From Bacteroides acidifaciens (GTDB lineage Bacteria > Bacteroidota > Bacteroidia > Bacteroidales > Bacteroidaceae), in contig NZ_CAEUHO010000004.1 in the NCBI RefSeq assembly GCF_903181435.1, positions 434,001 to 498,000 on the forward strand: a stretch of DNA of 64,000 nt, read 5' to 3'. Positions 55,570 through 64,000 of this stretch are shown one piece after another. The stretch's first letter is position 1. Each line of letters starts with the position of its first letter. The position numbers and the translations under genes were made by a program. Under the pieces are notes generated by a model, which had not been told where the DNA came from, ran no database searches, and was given only the letters and a program-made list of their open reading frames with translations.

Positions 55570-55638
55570 GCAAAAGTACAGTAATTTCGCTATTCTTGTA
55601 CTCTGATACCGTGTTTTTTAACGATGTTTTTTACTTCA

Positions 55639-58758
<3,120 letters not shown>

Positions 58759-58779
58759 TTAGGTTTGAATTTCGGGAGT

Positions 58780-58787
58780 CAAAGATA
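58780..58787 (-). promoter_or_regulatory. Predicted -7 element of the GH2 gene
   Basis: TATCTTTG on the minus strand, 33 bp before the GH2 ATG; exact match to TAnnTTTG. Confidence 0.6.
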
Positions 58788-58894
58788 AGGATTAATTTAA
58801 AGAGTGAAGGGCTAATTATCGTTCAATTAAGGCTAGTTTTTAATAAATTAAGCATGTTGTTGGTATTCATCTATGCTTATACAAATAAAAAAAT

Positions 58895-58939
58895 ACGTGA
58901 GATACTGTTCTGTTTAAAAGTAGAAACAGTATCTCACGT
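58895..58939 (-). terminator. Terminator after the HU-like gene
   Basis: ACGTGAGATACTGTT (58895-58909) pairs perfectly over 15 bp with AACAGTATCTCACGT (58925-58939). A T-rich tail (ATTTTTTTATTTG) follows on the minus strand. Confidence 0.88.
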
Positions 58940-58977
58940 TCAATAAATCCCTAGTTAACCGTTAAGTATATCGGGGG

Positions 58978-59463
58978 TTATGCTGCGGGATCGGGATCCG
59001 GCGTTTCTCCACTGTCACCGCCATCCGGATTTTCCGGATTATTTCCGCCATTGTTTCCCGAAGAAGCATTGCTGCCGTTGCCTTCCGTCTTATAGATACT
59101 GACCTTATTCAGCATCTCCTTGAATTTATATCCCGGAGTAAATACAATTTTTACCCGTTGGATGGTGTCGGCATCCACATCTTCTGCCGCATCCTGACTC
59201 TTGCAGTTCATTCCCGGACGGAAACAACCGAAATCACCTAACTGCACCGACATTCCTTTGTTCAGGTTTGTATTCAATGCATCAATCAGTGCGTCAATCA
59301 CGTGCTTCACCGCACCCTCGGGAATCATACCGAACATGGATACTTCCTTGCATAAATCTCTGAAATCTACCGTATTGGTAATAACATTCTGTGCTACATA
59401 CTTTTCAGCTTTTGTCTTGTCAAAACCGAAAGTTCTTTTCTTTACAACATACTTTAATGCCAT
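58978..59463 (-). CDS. HU-family DNA-binding protein with acidic Gly/Asn/Pro-rich tail
   Basis: 161 residues. Residues 1-120 are the HU-like fold used by Bacteroidetes: KYVVKKRTFGFDKTKAEKY, VSMFGMIPEGAVKHVIDALIDAL, GMSVQLGDFGCFRPGMN and the arm end VKIVFTPGYKFKEML. Residues 128-161 are a low-complexity tail rich in Gly, Asn, Asp, Glu and Pro, ending DPDPAA. HU-like proteins bend or coat DNA; the tail is probably disordered and may tune DNA binding. Monocistronic, with a promoter (TACCTTTG, 59525-59532) and a strong terminator. The island that begins here is richer in A+T than the genes before it. Confidence 0.85.
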   Translation of the reverse strand: MALKYVVKKRTFGFDKTKAEKYVAQNVITNTVDFRDLCKEVSMFGMIPEGAVKHVIDALIDALNTNLNKGMSVQLGDFGCFRPGMNCKSQDAAEDVDADTIQRVKIVFTPGYKFKEMLNKVSIYKTEGNGSNASSGNNGGNNPENPDGGDSGETPDPDPAA

Positions 59464-59516
59464 AATCTTTCTTTTTTTAAAATAGTTAGTTAATCTGTTT
59501 TACTTTTGTTTTGTGA

Positions 59517-59777
59517 TCACGATGCAAAGGTATGTGTTTCGAAATTCATGGGCAAGGAAAAAAAGAAATGTGTCTTAACTAAATTCTTAAATATGATCTG
59601 GTACTCAAGTTGTCTACATACGGCTTGCATGGAGGCATAATATCTTTTCATTGCCTCGTAAAGTTCAGTTTGTATTGAAGAAATTTCATATACTGATACT
59701 CTACTATATTGAAATTTACATGATAATATCTCATATTGTTCTTGAGCCAACTGATAGGATTGTTTGGATAAGAAGAA
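59517..59777 (-). pseudogene. Remnant of a TolC-like outer membrane efflux protein (C-terminal part)
   Basis: An open frame without a good start codon, preceded by a stop at 59778-59780, encodes about 86 residues. The segment SYQLAQEQYEILSCKFQYSRVS followed by VYEISSIQTELYEAMKRYYASM has the spacing of the last coiled-coil helices of TolC-like proteins (A-x-x-Y, then a Val/Tyr-Glu-Leu turn, then a long helix). After it the frame continues into unrelated residues. It overlaps the HU promoter. Recognition is by pattern only. Confidence 0.4.
59525..59532 (-). promoter_or_regulatory. Predicted -7 element of the HU-like gene
   Basis: TACCTTTG on the minus strand, 61 bp before the ATG at 59463; exact match to TAnnTTTG. 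Confidence 0.55.
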
Positions 59778-59821
59778 TTATTATATCGGCTCTGTTTATA
59801 CATAGTGGGGTGGATTTGTTG

Positions 59822-60355
59822 TTACTTTACTTTCTTGATTGTTTCATTCACTCCATCAAGTTCTATAATTACTTTTTCGGGAGTTAGTTCTACAATCTTT
59901 ACCGCATCCTGTTTTAGGAGTTCTTCTTTTAGTTGGGCACTGAACATCTCGGCAAATGGCTCCATTTGTTCGCTTAGCTTGTCGGCAAGGATTCCCTGTT
60001 GATTGATTTTTTTTAGATTCATCTTATATGAATCGGGAATAAGACTTTCAAATAGTGTGTCATTCCTTATTTTCCACTCGCTGTTGTATGTCATTTCGTA
60101 TTCCAGTATGATGGTTCCTATACTTTCAGTCGAAAAAAACAGTTTTAGCATAGCGGAAGAATGAGCACTTCTGTCGATCTTGTAATCTGTATAAGATTCT
60201 ATTGTACCATAAATCTGTTTTATTCCGATAGTATCGCTTTTTATGGCATAATATTTTCCTACAAAAGCTTTCTCTTGCGGGGTTAATGACGTTGTTTGGT
60301 TGCTGCAACCAATCAACATACAGGCTGTGAGTGTGATTAATAAAATTGCTTTCAT
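59822..60355 (-). CDS. Small lipoprotein of unknown function, coupled to the aspartyl protease gene
   Basis: 177 residues with a lipobox (LIGC, Cys near 17). The mature part is of mixed alpha/beta character: TPQEKAFVGKYYAIKSD, then strands around FFSTESIGTIILEYEMTYNSEW, then an amphipathic helix (ADKLSEQMEPFAEMFSAQLKEEL) and a final strand. I do not recognise a family. Its ATG overlaps the stop of the upstream aspartyl protease gene (ATGA, 60352-60355), so the two are translated together and probably act together. The N-terminal VGKY block recalls lipocalin-like small lipoproteins, but this is weak. Confidence 0.7.
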   Translation of the reverse strand: MKAILLITLTACMLIGCSNQTTSLTPQEKAFVGKYYAIKSDTIGIKQIYGTIESYTDYKIDRSAHSSAMLKLFFSTESIGTIILEYEMTYNSEWKIRNDTLFESLIPDSYKMNLKKINQQGILADKLSEQMEPFAEMFSAQLKEELLKQDAVKIVELTPEKVIIELDGVNETIKKVK

Positions 60356-61353
60356 TTTTTCATGTGTCTTAGTTTTCTCAAATGTTTTAGGTATAAACCT
60401 TCTTCATTTGTGGGATGATTAATGAGGTTGCTGTCTTGGGGAGATACGATAAACGTAAGCTCTTGTTTCTCAGGATTAATATACAAAGTGCGGAATTGAC
60501 GGGCGAAATGCCAGGTTAGTAACCCGATATATCCTTTGTTCACTTTCTTATATATGCTATCTACATCAACCGGCATATAAAAGTCGGAAGGAGGCAAGTT
60601 ATCAATAGCTATTGAGTCTAACCAAAGAGTAAAATTAGATGGTATCCAATAAGTCAGTGCGTCGTTGCCATACATGTCATATATGTATCGTATAAATCCA
60701 TTATCATTAATTTGGTCATAATATTCCAACGTTATGGTAGGGGGCATTGTGATGTCTGTTGTATCGGCATTATAAATATGTGTATAAGCATAACCACTGT
60801 CAAACAATAAAGGAATTGATATGGTATCATTAATTAATAAATCAACAATAGGAACTTGAACTTCTATGTCGTTAAAGCGATATTGCTTCTCATAAATCAT
60901 ATCAGAAGGACGTTTTTCTATTGAAATCGGCTTTTCCTGTAATCGGAAAGTCTTGTTGGCACGATCGAACATCCAGTGATATTTCTTTATAATATCCATT
61001 CCGATAATGTTACGGTTGTCTGTTGTATAATAAAATGAAGTGCTCATTGGAATATTTGCAATGTTAAATTCTAGTTTTTCGGTCTGACTATGATATGAAA
61101 TCTTTTTGTTTCTTCCTTCAAAGATCAATGTCGAGTCAATTATCTTCAGTTTAAGCTTGTTGGCGAGTTTTGACTCAATATGTGAATTAGAACTTCCTGT
61201 GTCAAATACAAAATCGTACGTTTCTTCTCCTATGTGGACAGGGATGAGCCATCCTTCCATATCATATTCTTTGAAATAATATTTAGTTTCTCGTTTGGGG
61301 TTACAGGAAACTAATAAACTTAGTAAGATAAATATAGGATAGTATTTTTGCAT
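60352..61353 (-). CDS. Lipoprotein with two retropepsin-like lobes (aspartyl protease family)
   Basis: 333 residues from the ATG at 61351-61353 (MQKYYPIFILLSLLVSC; lipobox Cys17); the upstream in-frame ATG at 61392 adds unlikely residues. Lobe 1 has YDFVFDTGSSNSHI (Asp51-Thr-Gly) and, later, NIIGMDIIKKY, the hydrophobic-Gly partner motif of retropepsins. Lobe 2 has PLLFDSGYAYTHI (Asp185-Ser-Gly) and GYIGLLTWHFARQF. Two catalytic triplets in one chain suggest a bilobed, pepsin-like enzyme. It would be anchored on the periplasmic or surface membrane leaflet. Coupled by ATGA overlap to a small lipoprotein. Substrate unknown. Confidence 0.75.
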   Translation of the reverse strand: MQKYYPIFILLSLLVSCNPKRETKYYFKEYDMEGWLIPVHIGEETYDFVFDTGSSNSHIESKLANKLKLKIIDSTLIFEGRNKKISYHSQTEKLEFNIANIPMSTSFYYTTDNRNIIGMDIIKKYHWMFDRANKTFRLQEKPISIEKRPSDMIYEKQYRFNDIEVQVPIVDLLINDTISIPLLFDSGYAYTHIYNADTTDITMPPTITLEYYDQINDNGFIRYIYDMYGNDALTYWIPSNFTLWLDSIAIDNLPPSDFYMPVDVDSIYKKVNKGYIGLLTWHFARQFRTLYINPEKQELTFIVSPQDSNLINHPTNEEGLYLKHLRKLRHMKK

Positions 61354-61568
61354 ATTTTTCAGTTTTAGAAAAGTGATAAGGGAGGACAGCAAAACTGCTA
61401 TCTTCCGAAGTTAGTAATCTATGGCATATCTGTAGATCCACTATTAGAATTTCCTATGGGGTAGGCTTACTGTCAACACCATATATTTTGATTTTTCATG
61501 TTGCTTGCTTTGCATAACGCTTCTTTTTTCTTTAGTTCTTTAATTTTCAAATATACTTTCCTTTTAGT

Positions 61569-61760
61569 TCATAAGGCAGAAAAAGTTCGATGACAGTATA
61601 CTATCTCCTTAGAAGGCACTTCATAAGGAAACTCAGAGCGATAGATATGTCCCACTATCCAGTCTTTGACTGATAGACATCGTCCTCCTTCGCGCCAAAC
61701 TTTTAAACTTAGCAGCTCCTCGTCAAGTCCATAATATCGTAATCCTTCGAGTCCACGTAG
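61569..61760 (-). pseudogene. Remnant of a family 2 glycosyltransferase (C-terminal fragment)
   Basis: An open stretch of 63 codons with no start, bounded upstream by an in-frame stop, ends in TGA at 61569-61571. It reads as the C-terminal part of a GT-A glycosyltransferase: GLDEELLSLKVWREGGRC, then DWIVGHIYR and PYEVPSKEIVY. In intact enzymes the D-E-L-x(4)-W-x-x-GG block lies near the acceptor/metal site. Nothing of the N-terminal nucleotide-binding half remains, so this is gene decay. Confidence 0.5.
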
Positions 61761-61784
61761 TTATTTGACAAATCTAAAAACAGA

Positions 61785-61925
61785 ATGCGAGAAAACCAAG
61801 AAGTACAAAAACACCTAGGGGACATTGGTAACTTTGGTAACAAGCCCGATATATGCTATTATCAGACAGGCAATACCTTTGTTCGTGTAGCTGATAATAT
61901 TAAGGTGAGGGGAACATTGGTTTAA
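61785..61925 (+). CDS. Possible 46-residue ORF or gene remnant, unknown
   Basis: ATG at 61785 to TAA at 61923-61925. The peptide (MRENQEVQKHLGDIGNFGN, then KPDICYYQTGNTFVRVADN) has codon usage compatible with coding but no recognised family and no clear ribosome-binding site or promoter. The 61354-61931 gap otherwise contains only the glycosyltransferase remnant. It may be a fragment of a lost gene. Confidence 0.2.
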   Translation: MRENQEVQKHLGDIGNFGNKPDICYYQTGNTFVRVADNIKVRGTLV

Positions 61926-61931
61926 AGATAT

Positions 61932-62600
61932 TTAACGCTTATTCTCTCGCAAAAATGAGCCGATGTTATCTTTGCTGCCGATCCGCATCTTATTTTTAAT
62001 TCTTTGTCTTGCTTTTTTTAGCGCATCATACTTTTTATCCAGCAGACATTCTGTGTGAGATGCAGGGGTATCCAGATATGCTAATAGGCATAATATGATT
62101 TCATATGAGGTCAGTTTGAATTCTGGTGCTCTCAAGTAGTTTAATAGGAAGGGGTTGGAAACCTGAAAATAATGTATAAATTTATCATATTCCGTTGCAG
62201 GCAGTATGCTGGTATGAAGAAAAGTACAGGTAGGCATGTTCTTTTGCTCTGTCAGAAATATAATTTTCTTGTGTAATGATGAAATTATTTCTGCATTTTC
62301 CTCTATAAGTAGTTTTTGTGTTTCCTGTTCTTTATATAGTTTGTTTTTGATAACTGCTATTTCTTGGTCTTTTTGATACAACTCTTGTTTTAAGTTAAGG
62401 TAATATTTTCTGTATAGTTTTATTCCGATTATTAGAATGATAAGCAATATTATGCATACAGGTAATAGTATTTGAGTGTATTTGATATGGTCTAAAGATG
62501 CTTTTATAGAATCCATAGTACAACTATCTTTCTCAAAAGGAAGGAGGCTGATGCTTAGAAGTATGATTACATATATTGCTTTCATCCGTGTATTTTTCAT
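61932..62600 (-). CDS. Membrane-anchored HTH protein, probably a truncated TPR-type regulator
   Basis: 222 residues (a second ATG at 62585). A hydrophobic N-terminus (about 8-20), a membrane helix (about 42-62), a coiled coil with many Glu/Lys/Gln (65-120) and a C-terminal domain. That last part (LTSYEIILCLLAYLDTPASH, then KKARQRIKNKMRIG) matches the position and layout of the LuxR-like HTH at the end of Bacteroides TPR-HTH and DUF6377-type regulators. The N-terminal TPR sensor is missing, so it is either a short natural variant or a truncated relic. No target is apparent. Confidence 0.5.
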   Translation of the reverse strand: MKNTRMKAIYVIILLSISLLPFEKDSCTMDSIKASLDHIKYTQILLPVCIILLIILIIGIKLYRKYYLNLKQELYQKDQEIAVIKNKLYKEQETQKLLIEENAEIISSLHKKIIFLTEQKNMPTCTFLHTSILPATEYDKFIHYFQVSNPFLLNYLRAPEFKLTSYEIILCLLAYLDTPASHTECLLDKKYDALKKARQRIKNKMRIGSKDNIGSFLRENKR

Positions 62601-62702
62601 TAGTTATTTTAAATACACTGGTGATAGCTCCTTGCCCCACAGTGATTAATGTTCTTTAACTCTTTGTGGTGCTAAAAGTCTATTTGATTATTCAATGTGA
62701 AG

Positions 62703-63314
62703 TCATTCTTCTCTTTTCTTTGCATATACCACCTGCTTGCCCGCTCCGTAACGAATCAGTATCCCTTGCTTGATAAAGGCATTTAGTTCGTTAAGTGCAC
62801 GCTGCTTGTCATGCCCTGTCAACCGGCAATAATCGGCACGAGTCAAACAGGGATACCTCTTAAGATGCTCATTGATTATGGTCAGGCATTCTTCTTCACT
62901 GCGCCCTTTTCCATGAGGACGGGTGAAAGATTCTCCACGTTCCGGTCTCATTTGCCAACCCACTTCCTTTTTAAATTGAGTACCTGGTCGGAAATTGATA
63001 TTCTTTAATTTGATGGATTGTGCATGTACTTCCTCTTTTTTCATGACGGGCGGTCCTTGCAGGGAAGCAGAAAAGTATCCGATGTCTCCCAGTTCTACAA
63101 TCCATCCGTTGGCAAGCAAATCTCTCAGTTCGTTTTGGAAAGACTGCATGGCACCTGCCAATAAGCTGCGGCTTATTCCGGTGAATTTGTGTACACGATC
63201 CAGAAATTCGTCCTGATTGATAGTTCCTTTGAAAACCACGCGGGGATGGAGTGGTTGTTGTTCACCTGTTTGTTGGATATCAGGTGTTTCGTAGAGGTCG
63301 TAATGTATACTCAT
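62703..63314 (-). CDS. HU-like domain fused to a C-terminal winged helix
   Basis: 203 residues. Residues about 25-130 are an HU-family DNA-binding fold (VVFKGTINQDEFLDRVHKFTG, NGWIVELGDIGYFSASLQG, KLKNINFRPGTQFKKEV). Residues about 145-200 look like a winged helix-turn-helix (LKRYPCLTRADYCRLTGHDK, RALNELNAFIKQGILIRYGAGKQVVYA). Two DNA-binding modules in one chain suggest a sequence-specific architectural regulator. A 22-bp-period palindrome array lies 82 bp upstream of its start codon and is a natural candidate binding site. The link between the two is inference. Confidence 0.75.
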   Translation of the reverse strand: MSIHYDLYETPDIQQTGEQQPLHPRVVFKGTINQDEFLDRVHKFTGISRSLLAGAMQSFQNELRDLLANGWIVELGDIGYFSASLQGPPVMKKEEVHAQSIKLKNINFRPGTQFKKEVGWQMRPERGESFTRPHGKGRSEEECLTIINEHLKRYPCLTRADYCRLTGHDKQRALNELNAFIKQGILIRYGAGKQVVYAKKREE

Positions 63315-63395
63315 ATTCGTTATTGTTTTATATTGCTACATGGATATATCCGTTTGCCTGTCCGGATGTATTTCGTCCGCTGTTTTTATTTCGTT

Positions 63396-63483
63396 TGACT
63401 ATAGTCTTCCTTTCGGATGACTATAGTTATGCGCAAAGTAGACTATAGTTATCCTTGCGCATAACTATAGTTATACGAAGAGA
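63396..63483. repeat. 22-bp-period palindrome array C (4 units)
   Basis: The 8-bp palindrome ACTATAGT occurs at 63398, 63420, 63442 and 63464, exactly 22 bp apart. Flanks add symmetry: ACTATAGTTATGCGCAA (63420-63436) is the perfect reverse complement of TTGCGCATAACTATAGT (63455-63471). The dyad axis falls at 63445.5, the centre of the third palindrome. It lies between the divergent HU/winged-helix gene and the Ig-like lipoprotein gene. The remaining intergenic sequence (63484-63641) shows nothing recognisable. Confidence 0.85.
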
Positions 63484-63641
63484 CATCAGGTAACAAAGGT
63501 AATTACTTTAACTGATAAAACTAATTATATTAGTAAGAAAAAGAAATAAAACTCCCATGAAGATTGTTTATTGTCCTGAGCTACTCTTTCGTTTTTTAAT
63601 AAATTAGCTAGAAAGTGTGGTGTTTATTGGATAAGAACGCT

Positions 63642-63649
63642 TATTTTTG
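63642..63649 (+). promoter_or_regulatory. Predicted -7 element for the Ig-like lipoprotein gene
   Basis: TATTTTTG matches TAnnTTTG but ends only 4 bp before the ATG at 63654. If used, the transcript would have almost no leader. Confidence 0.4.
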
Positions 63650-63653
63650 CAGC

Positions 63654-64000
63654 ATGTTACAGTTTGAGAATCAAAAGATAAAACAAATAGTCCGCAAGGC
63701 GCTTCCGGTAGTAACGCTGGTAGCTATGTTATACTCCTGCGCCAGTATCGGGCGACCGGACGGGGGACCTTATGATGAGACTCCACCCCGTTTCATTGGC
63801 AGTACTCCTGCTGCCGGTGCGTTAAATAATGAAAGGACGAAAGTCTCTTTGATGTTCGACGAGTTTATAAAGTTGGAGAAAGCGACGGAGAAAGTAGTTG
63901 TTTCCCCACCTCAGATACAGCAACCCGAAATCAAGGCTTCCGGAAAACGAATACAGGTGAACTTGCTTGATTCTTTGAAACCGAACACTACCTATACCAT
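63654..64000 (+). CDS. Ig-like domain lipoprotein, N-terminal part (runs off window)
   Basis: 115 codons are visible, open to the window end. An N-terminal signal with a lipobox (MLYSC, Cys near 28) is followed by ASIGRPDGGPYDETPPRF, a very common start for Bacteroidetes Ig-like (Big_5) lipoproteins. Then come GSTPAAGALNNERTKVSL, MFDEFIKLEKA and LLDSLKPNTTYT, matching the first Big_5 domain. These are outer-envelope proteins of unknown function, often over 500 residues long. The start codon is the first in frame and lies very close to the predicted promoter. Confidence 0.75.
   Translation, partial: MLQFENQKIKQIVRKALPVVTLVAMLYSCASIGRPDGGPYDETPPRFIGSTPAAGALNNERTKVSLMFDEFIKLEKATEKVVVSPPQIQQPEIKASGKRIQVNLLDSLKPNTTYT

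Noticed and set aside
60352..61353. Phage or retroelement protease
   Set aside because: It has a lipoprotein signal and two lobes, and no phage or reverse transcriptase genes are nearby.
63396..63483. Rho-independent terminator
   Set aside because: Four evenly spaced palindromes, no U-tract, and the position is between divergent genes, so nothing needs terminating there.

Overview
The window comes from a Bacteroides-type gut anaerobe, close to the B. thetaiotaomicron/ovatus group. The reasons are two SusC/SusD polysaccharide-utilisation loci (PULs), a hybrid two-component sensor (HTCS), a serine-type sulfatase, fimbrillin-like lipoproteins, families almost confined to Bacteroidales (DUF6377, DUF5017, DUF6250, DUF2851), and many exact matches to the Bacteroides -7 promoter element TAnnTTTG. 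From memory only, the order from the chondroitin lyase to the GH2 gene resembles the chondroitin sulfate region of B. thetaiotaomicron.

Layout. 1-3120: housekeeping genes (start of a PfkB sugar kinase, SIS isomerase, LOG protein, M16 peptidase), then a decayed SGNH hydrolase and a 22-bp-period palindrome array. 3121-22667: an accessory glycan island. A secreted esterase diverges from a DUF6377 membrane regulator, followed by a co-directional PUL: PKD-GDPD lipoprotein, SusC, SusD, beta-helix lipoprotein, fimbrillin-like lipoprotein, fimbrillin/beta-helix fusion, second GDPD, GH20 hexosaminidase, then a GH3 beta-glucosidase. Two glycerophosphodiesterases beside a hexosaminidase suggest a glycan carrying glycerol-phosphate and N-acetylhexosamine. 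22962-29206: an operon dapB - lepB (fused to DUF805) - a signal-peptidase paralogue lacking catalytic residues - wbqC, divergent from a DUF2851 gene and a small lipoprotein gene.

29330-47739: a chondroitin/dermatan sulfate type PUL in two arms. On + are a DUF6250 protein and a PL8 lyase. On - are SusC, SusD, a DUF5017 surface protein, a Ser-type sulfatase and the HTCS. A porin gene and a dus gene sit between the arms. A 25-bp element upstream of the sulfatase and SusC, with a partial copy upstream of the lyase arm, is a candidate HTCS operator. 47851-58746: CBM9-like protein, an RND efflux operon ending in an LpxA-like acyltransferase, and a GH2 beta-galactosidase.

58978-63653: an AT-rich, decaying island between two HU-type DNA-binding genes. 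It holds probable TolC-like and glycosyltransferase remnants, a two-lobed aspartyl protease lipoprotein translationally coupled to a small lipoprotein, and a stub of a membrane HTH regulator. The window ends in a truncated Ig-like lipoprotein gene.

The most unusual signal is non-coding. Three intergenic arrays (2996-3083, 33164-33271, 63396-63483) have unrelated palindromic units, yet each repeats at exactly 22 bp.
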